Below are positions 22,589 through 30,793 of a stretch of DNA of 64,000 nucleotides, in pieces. This stretch comes from an uncultured Oscillospiraceae bacterium. Lineage in GTDB: Bacteria > Bacillota > Clostridia > Oscillospirales > Oscillospiraceae. The stretch spans positions 1 to 64,000 of the forward strand of contig CALWZP010000001.1 of the NCBI GenBank assembly GCA_944386055.1. The letters run 5' to 3'. Position numbers and translations under genes: made by a program. Below the pieces are notes generated by a model that saw nothing but the letters and a program-made list of their open reading frames with translations, searched no databases and was not told the origin of the DNA. Position 1 is the stretch's first letter, and the number at the start of each line of letters is the position of its first letter.

Positions 22589-23499
22589 CCACCGGCCCCA
22601 CCGGCCCTGCCGGACCCGCTGGTCCCACCGGCCCCACCGGCGCTGCGGGAGCGGGGCTGGACACCGTCACACAGTTCGTCCCCGACACCCCTTACGCCCG
22701 AGGGACCATGCTCTATTACAACGGCGCCCTCTATCAGGTGAATCAGGATAACCCCTCCGGGACACCGGGCACCTCGCCCGATTTCACCCTGGTCACCGTG
22801 ACCGGGCCCACCGGACCCACCGGTGCCACTGGTGCTGCAGGTGCCACCGGAGCGGAGGGACCCACCGGGCCTACCGGACCCACTGGTCCTGCCGGTGCCG
22901 CCGGGCCCACCGGACCCACCGGCCCCACGGGAGCGGAAGGACCCACCGGCCCCACCGGACCTACCGGGCCTGCCGGCGCGACCGGGCCCACCGGGGCTGC
23001 GGGTGCCACCGGAGCGGAGGGCCCCACCGGACCCACCGGACCCGCCGGTGCTGCGGGCGCCACCGGGCCCACCGGACCCACCGGTGCGCCCCCCACGCTG
23101 AACGCCCTGTACGCCACCAACACCGGCTCCCAGACTCTGGCCACCACCGGGGATGACGCCACCTTCGACACCAACCAGGTGGAGCAGGGCACCGCCATCA
23201 CCCACACCGCCAGCACTCCCACCTTCACCCTGGTGGACGCCGGCGTGTACCGCATCACCTATTCCGTGGTGGCCACCAACACCTCCAGCACCGGCACCGT
23301 GGGGGTGGAGCTGGAGGCCAACAGTGCCTCCGTTCCCGGCAGCAAAAGTTCTGCCACCATCTCCACCACCAGTAACCTGGCCACCCTGGCCAAATCGGTG
23401 CTGGTCAACGCTGGTGCCAGTACGACGGTGACTCTGACCTCTACAGAGGACAATGTCACCCTGACCGAGGCGGCCATCGTCATTCAGAAGCTGAACTGA
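22589..23499 (+). CDS. Collagen-like spore-surface protein, C-terminal part
   Basis: This is the downstream half of the gene beginning at 18428. It has no start signals of its own. In frame it reads a short collagen stretch ([12 protein letters not shown]), a globular insert ([15 protein letters not shown] region), a longer run of [10 protein letters not shown]-type repeats, and a ~135-residue C-terminal domain (from [14 protein letters not shown]) like the trimeric jelly-roll end of BclA-type exosporium proteins. The stop is at 23497-23499. Without excision it has no evident route to translation with its N-terminus. Confidence 0.85.
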
Positions 23500-23532
23500 G
23501 GTCCGTACCGGAGGGATTCTCTCCGCATCAGT

Positions 23533-23563
23533 CAGGCGGGCGGCGCGCCGCGCCGCCCGCCTG
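23533..23563 (+). terminator. 31-bp near-perfect palindrome after the collagen gene
   Basis: A 15-bp stem (CAGGCGGGCGGCGCG with its complement, one central base) lies between the collagen gene and the glycosyltransferase. There is no U-run, so it may be an mRNA-stability or partial termination hairpin. Confidence 0.5.
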
Positions 23564-23587
23564 GCATCCACAGGAGGTCTGTTTTCC

Positions 23588-24682
23588 ATGAAGATCGTGG
23601 TCTATGCCATCTGCAAAAACGAGTCCCAATTCGTCCGCCGCTGGGTGGACTCCATGTCGGAGGCGGACCAGATCGTGGTCCTGGACACCGGCTCCGACGA
23701 CGACACGCTGGAACTTCTCCGTGCCTCGGGTATCCAGGCCGTTCAAGAGGTCATCACACCCTGGCGCTTTGACACCGCCCGCAACCGCTCTCTGGAGCTG
23801 GTCCCGGAGGACGCGGACATCTGTGTGTGCACCGATCTGGACGAGGTATTCCACCCCGGGTGGCGCGCCCTGCTGGAGAAGGCCTGGACGCCGGGGTGCA
23901 GTCAGGCGTCCTATCGCTACACCTGGAATTTTAACCCTGACGGCTCCGAAGGGCATGTGTTCTGGGCGGAGAAGGTCCACCTCCGGCACGGTTTTCAATG
24001 GGTCCACCCCGTCCACGAGGTGCTGAAGTGGACCGGTCCCGGCCTGCCCGGGCCCAAGGTGACCGTGGAGGGGATGCAGCTGGATCACCTGGCAGACCCC
24101 GCCAAGTCCCGGGCCCAATACCTCCCTCTGCTGGAGCTGTCGGTGCAGGAGGCGCCGGAGGACGACCGGAACATGCACTATCTGGGGCGGGAGTATATGT
24201 TCCGGCAGGACTGGGATAAGTGCATCGCCACCCTGGAGCGGCATCTGGCCATGCCCTCCGCCGTCTGGGCAGATGAACGGTGCGCCTCCATGCGCTTTCT
24301 CGCCCGTGCCTGGAGAGCCAAAGGCCGGGAGGATCTGTCCCTCACCTGGCTTCTCCGGGCGGCGGCGGAAGCCCCCCACCTGCGGGAGCCCTTTGTGGAG
24401 CTGGCTCAGCTGTTCCATGACACCGGTGACTGGGCCGGCACCGTGTGGGCCGCCCGGCGGGCCCTGGCCATCTCCCAGCGCCCCCGCACCTATATCTGCG
24501 AGAGCAGTGCCTGGGGGAGCCTTCCCCACGATCTGCTGTCCATCGGGCTGTACCATATGGGGCTGCTGTCCCAGTCCCTCCAGGCCGCCCGGGACGCCCT
24601 GGCCCTGGAGAAGGACAACGACAGGCTTCGGGGAAATGTGGAGATCATCCGCGCCGCCGCGGAGGCGCGGCAAGGGGGATAG
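23588..24682 (+). CDS. Family 2 glycosyltransferase with TPR-like C-terminus
   Basis: The 364-residue protein has a GT-A fold N-terminus (MKIVVYAICKNE, VVLDTGSDDDT) with the metal/nucleotide-sugar motif CTDLDEVF (Asp83, Asp85), and a helical repeat region from about 195 that looks like tetratricopeptide repeats. AGGAGG precedes the ATG. It follows the collagen-like gene on the same strand; such proteins are often glycosylated on Thr within Gly-X-Thr repeats, so it is a natural candidate to modify it. That link is inference from position. Confidence 0.9.
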   Translation: MKIVVYAICKNESQFVRRWVDSMSEADQIVVLDTGSDDDTLELLRASGIQAVQEVITPWRFDTARNRSLELVPEDADICVCTDLDEVFHPGWRALLEKAWTPGCSQASYRYTWNFNPDGSEGHVFWAEKVHLRHGFQWVHPVHEVLKWTGPGLPGPKVTVEGMQLDHLADPAKSRAQYLPLLELSVQEAPEDDRNMHYLGREYMFRQDWDKCIATLERHLAMPSAVWADERCASMRFLARAWRAKGREDLSLTWLLRAAAEAPHLREPFVELAQLFHDTGDWAGTVWAARRALAISQRPRTYICESSAWGSLPHDLLSIGLYHMGLLSQSLQAARDALALEKDNDRLRGNVEIIRAAAEARQGG

Positions 24683-24690
24683 AGACAGCA

Positions 24691-24720
24691 GGGGACGGAC
24701 CGTCAGCCCGGTCCGTCCCC
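24691..24720 (+). terminator. Terminator after the glycosyltransferase gene
   Basis: GGGGACGGACC and GGTCCGTCCCC form an 11-bp stem followed by a T-rich stretch. It also lies at the end of the convergent gene at 24767. Confidence 0.8.
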
Positions 24721-24766
24721 ATCCTTTTCTTTATCCGTTTGTCAGCCGCGGCGCCAGATCCGGCTG

Positions 24767-25177
24767 TCAGTTCTTTTCCTGTGCCCGGCCATGAGCGAGC
24801 GCCCGCCAGCCGCACAGCAGGCAGCCCGCCAGCAGGATCAGCGTCATCCCCAGCCCCACATAGAAGCCCGCGTAGGTAAAGCGCAGGCTGAACCCGGGGT
24901 CGGGCAGAACAGAGGTCAGGTTGGGCCAGAAGAAAAAGGCGTGGAGCTCCTCCGCCAGGATCAGCAGCGTCCCCGTCAGGCAGGCCGCCAGCCTGTGCCG
25001 CGGGAACCACCACAGCCCCAGCATCACCCCCAGCACTCCCAGCAGGGTGAGGGGCCCCACCATCAGTTCGATCCCCAGGATCTTCAGGGCCCCTTTTCCA
25101 AACCAGGGCAGAAACATCACCACTAAGTTGGCCAGCAGGATTCCGGTCAGAATCAGCTTGTTTCGTTCGCTGCGCAT
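24767..25177 (-). CDS. Small multi-pass membrane protein of unknown function
   Basis: The 136-residue protein has four hydrophobic segments (about 8-27, 33-57, 64-85, 100-122) and a polar C-terminus ending RALAHGRAQEKN. AAGGAGG lies upstream of the ATG. It is convergent with the glycosyltransferase and divergent from the gene at 25379. I do not recognise the family. Confidence 0.75.
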   Translation of the reverse strand: MRSERNKLILTGILLANLVVMFLPWFGKGALKILGIELMVGPLTLLGVLGVMLGLWWFPRHRLAACLTGTLLILAEELHAFFFWPNLTSVLPDPGFSLRFTYAGFYVGLGMTLILLAGCLLCGWRALAHGRAQEKN

Positions 25178-25333
25178 GCCCTCCGCCTCCTTCTTCCACG
25201 GCAGGTCTCGTTTCCTCTCTGTTTATAAAGACGCAGGACAGGCGTCAAATGTCTCACAAAAATCCAAACTTTTTTATTTTTGTCGATCTGCACGATTTCC
25301 CATCGGTTTCTCATGATCTTTTTTTTGCTTTTT

Positions 25334-25361
25334 CACCTCTTTTGTCCCTTTACATAGGATG
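25334..25361 (+). promoter_or_regulatory. Sigma-K-like promoter before the DUF3298-like gene
   Basis: CACC (25334-25337) and CATAGGATG (25353-25361) are 15 bp apart. The -10 region is the same CATAGGATGA seen at 18351 before the collagen-like gene, suggesting that both genes belong to one late mother-cell regulon. Confidence 0.45.
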
Positions 25362-25378
25362 AGATGAGGTGGAATTTC

Positions 25379-26032
25379 ATGAACACAACACAGACCCTCT
25401 CTCCCCTTCTTGTCGTCCCCCGGGAGTACAGCCAGCCCCTTCTCCATGACGGCGAGCCCGTCGTGGATCTGCGCCTGCGCTGGGCGGAGGGGGGCGCGGA
25501 CTGCCCCCGCCGGCTGGCGCGTCTGCTCTCCCGGGTCCCCGCCGTGTGGCAGCGCTACTGGGAGGCCGTCACAGTCCCCCTGGCGGCGGAGGCTCTGGCG
25601 GCATGCCGCGCCCGCTCCCGCCCCTTTACCCCCTGGCTGTGCACCCTGGATACCCGGGTCACGCAGCACTCAGGCTGCCTGCTGTGTGTTCAGTGGGAGG
25701 CCGTCCTCCGCCGGGACGGTCTGCCCGCCGTCCCGGTGCGCCACACTCTGGTGTGGGACCTGTCCGCCGACACGCCGCGCCCCCTGTCCTCCTTTCTCTC
25801 CAGGCATTTCCCTCGTGCCGCAGCCCTGCGGGCCGTGGCCGCCCAGGCCCCGCCGGGGACGGACCGTCTCGCCCTATGGCGGCGGTTCTCCCCCCGCCGG
25901 TTCTTCCTCCGGGGAGAGGAGGTGGTGGTTTTCTATCCCCCGGACGCCCTTGGGCCGGGGGAGGGGTTCGCCGAGTTTCCCGTGGGGCGGCTGCCGGAGG
26001 GCAGGGCGGAGGATGCCCTCCCCGTCCCCTGA
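25379..26032 (+). CDS. DUF3298-like protein, possibly sporulation-expressed
   Basis: The 217-residue soluble protein starts MNTTQTLSPLLVVPREYSQP. Its C-terminal part (RRFFLRGEEVVVFYPPDALGPG and on) resembles the DUF3298 fold found at the end of RsiV-like proteins, and the middle (LCTLDTRVTQHSGCLLCVQW) fits the preceding DUF4163-like part. There is no membrane anchor. AGGTGG precedes the ATG. It is monocistronic, behind a sigma-K-like promoter. Function unknown. Confidence 0.7.
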   Translation: MNTTQTLSPLLVVPREYSQPLLHDGEPVVDLRLRWAEGGADCPRRLARLLSRVPAVWQRYWEAVTVPLAAEALAACRARSRPFTPWLCTLDTRVTQHSGCLLCVQWEAVLRRDGLPAVPVRHTLVWDLSADTPRPLSSFLSRHFPRAAALRAVAAQAPPGTDRLALWRRFSPRRFFLRGEEVVVFYPPDALGPGEGFAEFPVGRLPEGRAEDALPVP

Positions 26033-26140
26033 ACGCCTTTTGTCCCGCGGCGTCTGCGCAGTCCCGTCCCCGAAACGCCGCCCACAGGGCGTAGAGTTCC
26101 CCCTGTCCGGGCACTTCTCCCTTCCCCCACGGCGGGTTTC

Positions 26141-26310
26141 GTGGTATAATACCGGTATAAGGCCCGCTCTGCGGGCCAGGCGCAAAGCGCCGGGGCATTT
26201 GCGGCGCAAATGCCCGATCCCGGTATTGCACCACAGCCAAAGCCGGTTTTCCGGCTTTGGCCGGCGCAGCCGGCAGGGCAGGCGGGAAAGCCGCCTGCAG
26301 CTGTGGTATA
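26141..26310. repeat. Two adjoining cloverleaf-like hairpin clusters
   Basis: The first unit is closed by GTGGTATAATACCGG (26141-26155) pairing with 26220-26234 and holds three perfect hairpins (26161-26177, 26179-26191, 26193-26215). The second is closed by CCACAG (26231-26236) and CTGTGG (26301-26306) and again holds three hairpins (26237-26260, 26261-26273, 26280-26296). The CCAC at 26231-26234 can pair either with GTGG at 26141 or with GTGG at 26303. Nothing else fills the 324 bp before comEC. It looks like a REP-type element; no coding frame is supported. Confidence 0.7.
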
Positions 26311-26356
26311 ATGGGATATCATTCCGCGCCGCCCTCCGGCGGCGCCCCCGCAGGTG

Positions 26357-28699
26357 ATGGAGAGATGGCCACAGGATGGCTCCCGGGCTCTGGTGACCGC
26401 CATGCGTAAGCTGGCGTGCTTTGCCCTGCCCTTCTGCTGCGCGGCGGCGTGTGCCCAGCTGCGGCTGCTCTCCGCCCGTGGGCTGCTGATACTGGGAGCG
26501 GTAGCGCTGGTGCTGATCCTCCCCGCCGTCCTGGCCCTCCGGGGCCGGCGGACGGCCCGCCTGCGGGCGGTGCTGATCCTGGCGGGGGTGGGGGCGGGCC
26601 TTCTGTGGTGCGCCGCCTTCGACCGGGCGGTGTACGCCCCCGCCGCGGCCCTGGACGGCCAGACCGTCCGCCTGGAGGGCACCGTCGCTGACTGGCCCAG
26701 GGAGACCGACTACGGCGACATCTCGGTGACGGTGGAGGTGGACTGCGGCGGGCTGTTCCCCGTCTCCGCGGTGATGTACGCCCACGAGAGCTACGCCGGC
26801 CTCCAGCCCGGGGACCGCATCTCCACGGTGGCGGGGTGCGAGCTGGCCCGCTTCCGCCACGGGGAGGAGGTCACCTACTACACCGCCAAGGGGGTCTTCC
26901 TCATCGTTGAGGCCTACGGCGACATGACCGTGGAGCGCCCCGACCCCGTCCCCCTGCACTGCCGCCCCGCCATGCTCACCCGGGCCCTCCAGCAGGGCAT
27001 CGACCGGGTGTTCGCCGACCCGGTGAACGCCGGGCTGGCCCGGGCGCTGGTGGCGGGGGACAAGGACGGGCTCACCGACCAGCTGGACCAGGACCTGCGG
27101 CGCACCGGGCTGTCCCATGTGGTGGTGGTCTCGGGCATGCACCTGTCCATCCTCATCTGGACGGTGGTGTCCCTGCTGGGGCCCAACCGCCGGCGGTCCG
27201 CCGCGGTGGGCTGCGCCCTGGTGCTGCTGGTGATGGCCATGGCGGGAAACACCCCCTCGGTGGTGCGGGCGGGCATCCTCCAGCTCTTCCTCCTCATCGG
27301 CCCCCTGCTGGGCCGGCGGCGGGACAGCCTGACCACCCTCACCTTCGCCCTGATGGTCCTGCTGCTGGCCAACCCCTACGCCGCGGCCAGCATCAGCCTG
27401 CAGCTCTCCTTCGGCGCGGTGCTGGGGCAGTATCTGCTGGGCATGCCCATCCAGCGCTGGGCCCTGGCCCATCTCCGCCTGCCGGAGGGGACGAGCCTGC
27501 CCCGCCGGACCTGGCGGGGGACGGGGCGGTTTTTGGCGGCTACCCTGGCCTCCACCCTCTCCGCCCAGGTGTTCACCGTCCCCCTGTGCGCCTGGTACTT
27601 CGGCACCATCTCCCTCGTCTCCCCCCTGGCCAATCTGCTGGTGCTGTGGGCGGTGACCCCCGCCTTCATCGGCGGGCTGGCGGCCGGGATCCTGGGGAAC
27701 CTCGTCCCGGCGCTGGGGCAGCTTCTGGCCCTCCCTGTCTCCCTCCTGCTGGACTGGATCCGCCTGGCAGTCACCGCTCTGGCCAAGGTGCCCTTCGCCT
27801 GCCTCACCACCGGGTCGGTGTACTATGTGGCGTGGCTGGTCTTTCTCTATGTCCTCATCGTCCTGGTCCTGCTGTGGCGGGGACCGCGCCGGGCGCTGAC
27901 CCCGGCGTGCGGCTGCGTGTGCGCCCTGTGCGCCGCCATGCTCTGCACCGCTTTCACCTTCCGCTCCGGCTCCCTCACCGCGGCGGCCCTGGAGGTGGGG
28001 CAGGGCGCCTCCACCGTCCTCCGCCTGGGGGACCAGGTGGTCCTGGTGGACTGCGGCGGAGACAGCTATACCAACCCCGGGGACATCGCCGCCGACTACC
28101 TCTCCGACCAGGGGGTGGGCCAGCTGGACCTGCTGGTGCTGACCCACTACCACGACGACCACGCCAACGGCATCCCCCGCCTGCTGGAGCGGATGGAGGT
28201 GGAGGTGCTGGCCGTCCCCGATGTGGAGGAGGACAGCCCCCTCCGCGCCCAGATCCTCACCCAGGCACAGGCCGCGGGCACCCGGGTCTGGTTCATCCGG
28301 GAGGACTGCCGCATCACCATGGGGGACGGCCTCTCCCTCCGGCTCTTCGCCCCCTTCGGGATGGGAGAGACCAATGAGGAGGGCCTCACCGTGCTGGCCT
28401 CCGCCGGGGAGTTCGACCTGCTCCTCACCGGCGACATGGCCGGCGAGGTGGAGCAGCTCCTCCTCTCCCAGACCGACCTGCCCGACCTGGAGCTGCTGAT
28501 GGTGGGCCACCACGGCTCCAAGTACTCCACCACGGAGGAGCTGCTCTCCGCCCTGTGCCCCGAGGAGGCGGTGATCTCGGTGGGGGAGCACAACCTCTAC
28601 GGTCACCCCGCTCCGGAGACCCTGACGCGGCTGGAGGCCGCCGGCGTCCGGGTGTGGCGTACCGACCTCAACGGCACCGTCACCCTCCGGGTGCCGTGA
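26357..28699 (+). CDS. comEC: ComEC/Rec2 DNA-uptake channel protein
   Basis: ComEC forms the membrane channel for single-stranded DNA in transformation. The 780-residue protein has an N-terminal membrane pair, an OB-fold-like DUF4131 region, the competence membrane domain (from about 220, with LVAGDKDGLTDQLDQDL and HVVVVSGMHLSIL), and a C-terminal metallo-beta-lactamase domain with THYHDDHANG near residue 596. Start is uncertain: GTG 26354, ATG 26357 or ATG 26402 all lack a strong ribosome site. holA follows, the common order. Confidence 0.94.
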   Translation: MERWPQDGSRALVTAMRKLACFALPFCCAAACAQLRLLSARGLLILGAVALVLILPAVLALRGRRTARLRAVLILAGVGAGLLWCAAFDRAVYAPAAALDGQTVRLEGTVADWPRETDYGDISVTVEVDCGGLFPVSAVMYAHESYAGLQPGDRISTVAGCELARFRHGEEVTYYTAKGVFLIVEAYGDMTVERPDPVPLHCRPAMLTRALQQGIDRVFADPVNAGLARALVAGDKDGLTDQLDQDLRRTGLSHVVVVSGMHLSILIWTVVSLLGPNRRRSAAVGCALVLLVMAMAGNTPSVVRAGILQLFLLIGPLLGRRRDSLTTLTFALMVLLLANPYAAASISLQLSFGAVLGQYLLGMPIQRWALAHLRLPEGTSLPRRTWRGTGRFLAATLASTLSAQVFTVPLCAWYFGTISLVSPLANLLVLWAVTPAFIGGLAAGILGNLVPALGQLLALPVSLLLDWIRLAVTALAKVPFACLTTGSVYYVAWLVFLYVLIVLVLLWRGPRRALTPACGCVCALCAAMLCTAFTFRSGSLTAAALEVGQGASTVLRLGDQVVLVDCGGDSYTNPGDIAADYLSDQGVGQLDLLVLTHYHDDHANGIPRLLERMEVEVLAVPDVEEDSPLRAQILTQAQAAGTRVWFIREDCRITMGDGLSLRLFAPFGMGETNEEGLTVLASAGEFDLLLTGDMAGEVEQLLLSQTDLPDLELLMVGHHGSKYSTTEELLSALCPEEAVISVGEHNLYGHPAPETLTRLEAAGVRVWRTDLNGTVTLRVP

Positions 28700-28724
28700 C
28701 CCTTTGAAAAAGGAGCGTTTTCCT

Positions 28725-29780
28725 ATGGCACAGAAGAAAGGCGATGGCCGCGCCGCCCTCCAGGCCCTGAAGGGGCAGCTCTCCTCCGGCCAGATCGGGC
28801 AGCTCTACCTCTTCCACGGGGAGGAGGTCTACCTCCGGGACTTCTACCTGGGCCGCCTGCGGGAGCAGCTGGTGGGCGGCGGGATGGAGGAGTTCAACCT
28901 CCACACCCTCAAGGCCGGGGAGGTCACCCCCCGGGCGCTGGAGGAGGCGGTGGACTGCCTGCCTATGATGAGCCAGCGCACCCTGGTGCTCCTGGTGGAC
29001 TTCGACCCCTTCAAGGCCGGGGAGAAGGACCGGGAGGCCTATGCCAAGCTGCTGGGCAGCCTGCCCGACTACTGCTGCGTGGTGCTGGTGTACGACCTGA
29101 TCCCCTACAAGGCGGACGCCCGCACCAAGCTGGCGGCGGTGTTCCGGGACAAGGGGCTGGTGGTGAACTTCGCCCGGCAGGAGCAGGGGGACCTGGTGGA
29201 CTGGATCCGCCGGCGCTTCCGCGCCCTGGGGCGGGACATCGACTCCGAGCTGGCCCGCTACCTCATCTTCCTGTGCGGCGACCTGATGACCGGCCTGATC
29301 GGGGAGATCGAGAAGATCGGCGCCTACGCCAAGGGCAGCCGGGTCACCCGCCAGGACATCGACGCGGTGGCCACCCCCCAGTTGGACGCGGTGGTCTTTC
29401 AGATGACCGACGCCATCGCCGCCGGCAAGGCGGACCGGGCTGCCCAGGTGCTGGGGGACCTGTACCACATGCAGGAGCCCCCCCTCCGCATCCTGGCCGC
29501 CCTGGGCCGGCACATCCGGCAGCTCTACTCCGCCCGGCTGATTCTGGAGGCCCACAAGGGCACCGACGCGCTCATGGCCCTGTGGGGCATGCAGAAGGCC
29601 TATCCCGCCCAGAAGCTGATGGAGGCCGCCCGGCGCTTCCCCCTGTCCTGGTGCCGGTGGGCTGCCGTGCGCTGCGGCGAGACCGACCTTGCCATCAAGT
29701 CGGGGGGCGGCGACGGGCAGGAGCTGCTCACCCTTCTGCTCATGGAGCTCTCCTGCCGGGACCGGAGGGGGACATGCTGA
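28725..29780 (+). CDS. holA: DNA polymerase III delta subunit
   Basis: Delta is the clamp-loader wrench that opens the sliding clamp. The 351-residue protein has the family's N-terminal motif (IGQLYLFHGEEVYLRDFYL), the AAA+-like middle (EQGDLVDWIRRRFRALGRDI) and the C-terminal collar domain (LLMELSCRDRRG end). AAAGGAG lies 9 bp before the ATG at 28725; an upstream ATG at 28704 is in the ribosome site. Its stop overlaps the start of the next gene. Confidence 0.93.
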   Translation: MAQKKGDGRAALQALKGQLSSGQIGQLYLFHGEEVYLRDFYLGRLREQLVGGGMEEFNLHTLKAGEVTPRALEEAVDCLPMMSQRTLVLLVDFDPFKAGEKDREAYAKLLGSLPDYCCVVLVYDLIPYKADARTKLAAVFRDKGLVVNFARQEQGDLVDWIRRRFRALGRDIDSELARYLIFLCGDLMTGLIGEIEKIGAYAKGSRVTRQDIDAVATPQLDAVVFQMTDAIAAGKADRAAQVLGDLYHMQEPPLRILAALGRHIRQLYSARLILEAHKGTDALMALWGMQKAYPAQKLMEAARRFPLSWCRWAAVRCGETDLAIKSGGGDGQELLTLLLMELSCRDRRGTC

Positions 29781-30391
29781 GGATCCGGGAGGCCGTGGTG
29801 GTGGAGGGCCGGTACGACAAGCACACGCTATCGGGGGTGGTGGACGCCGTCATCGTGCCCACCGACGGCTTTGGCATCTTCCGGCAGCGGGAGACCCTGG
29901 CGCTCATCCGCCGCCTGGCGGAGCAGCGGGGGGTGATCCTCCTCACCGACCCGGACGGGGCCGGGCAGGTGATCCGCGGCTATCTCAAGGGCGCCCTGCC
30001 CCCCGGCCGGGTGAAGCAGGCCTATGTCCCTCAGGTCCCCGGGAAGGAGCGGCGCAAGCGCCGCCCGGGCCGGGAGGGGGCCCTGGGGGTGGAGGGGATG
30101 TCTCCCGCCGTGCTGGAGCAGGCCCTGCGCCGGGCGGGGGCCACCGTGCTGGGGGAGGACGCCCCCGCCGTCTCCGGCGCCCCCCTCACCAAGGCGGACC
30201 TGTGCGCCGCCGGGCTGGCGGGCGGACCGGACAGCGCCCAAAAACGGCGGGCGCTGCTCCATCGGCTGGACCTGCCCCCCCACCTGTCCGCCAACGCCCT
30301 GCTGGAGGCGCTCAACGCCCTGTATGACGAAGTGGAGCGGCGGGCGCTGCTGTCAGAGATGGCGGAGGCCGGCTCTCCCCCTGCGCGGTGA
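29774..30391 (+). CDS. rnmV: Ribonuclease M5
   Basis: RNase M5 trims 5S rRNA precursors in Firmicutes. The 205-residue protein has a TOPRIM domain (VVVEGRYDKHTL at 8-19, LLTDPDGAG near 57) and the C-terminal DUF4093 region (PLTKADLCAAGLAGG, RRALLHRLDLPPHLSANALL) that marks this family. Its ATG overlaps the holA stop by seven bases. In most species rnmV lies near ksgA; here it is coupled to holA. Confidence 0.9.
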   Translation: MLRIREAVVVEGRYDKHTLSGVVDAVIVPTDGFGIFRQRETLALIRRLAEQRGVILLTDPDGAGQVIRGYLKGALPPGRVKQAYVPQVPGKERRKRRPGREGALGVEGMSPAVLEQALRRAGATVLGEDAPAVSGAPLTKADLCAAGLAGGPDSAQKRRALLHRLDLPPHLSANALLEALNALYDEVERRALLSEMAEAGSPPAR

Positions 30392-30589
30392 GGGCGGCGC
30401 CGATCCAGCGCGCTGCCGTCCAGGGGACCTTATCCGCCCCCCGGAGCCGATTCCCTCAGGCAGGGCCTCTACCGGTCGGGCCGGAACGCCGCCGTATTCC
30501 CCTGCGTCCCGGGAACCGGCCCCCGCCGCCGGACCGGTCTTCCGGGGGCGCATCCCGCCCCCGAAGCGCGAACCCCAGCGAGATTTGGG

Positions 30590-30618
30590 TTGACATGACC
30601 TTTCCGCTCCTGTACAAT
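30590..30618 (+). promoter_or_regulatory. Consensus promoter of the DUF368 gene
   Basis: TTGACA (30590-30595) and TACAAT (30613-30618) are 17 bp apart. Transcription would start near 30625, leaving a leader of about 170 nt. The 200 bp between rnmV and this promoter hold no gene I can see. Confidence 0.88.
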
Positions 30619-30624
30619 GGTATC

Positions 30625-30757
30625 CGTCAGCCGATGGGACAGGCTCATCTCACAGACAAATGCCAGCGGCACCGCCGGCAAAGGGAATACGCGGGAAATC
30701 TGATCGGCATAACCTGCAGGTACCGCTTCTGCGCGGCAGGGGATGCCTTTTTTATTT
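30625..30757 (+). promoter_or_regulatory. Attenuator-type leader (putative riboswitch, class unknown) before DUF368
   Basis: A terminator hairpin GGCAT(30706-30710)...ATGCC(30743-30747), inner CCTGC/GCAGG, is followed by TTTTTTATTTT (from 30748) upstream of the start codon, so transcription can end before the gene. An upstream ATGCC (30660-30664) can pair with the same GGCAT, which would break the terminator. The region 30625-30705 has further small stems and could be an aptamer. I could not match it to a known riboswitch. Confidence 0.6.
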
Positions 30758-30793
30758 TGCTCCGGCGCGGCCGGGGCCGCAGATCACAGGGTG

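Noticed and set aside
22800-23095. Dense short repeats resembling a CRISPR or satellite array
   Set aside because: They are Gly-X-Thr codon repeats of the collagen-like protein; period is 9 bp in frame, with no spacers.
25874-28606. 910-codon minus-strand frame over comEC
   Set aside because: Antisense shadow rich in His/Gln/Gly with no motif; comEC is clear on the plus strand.
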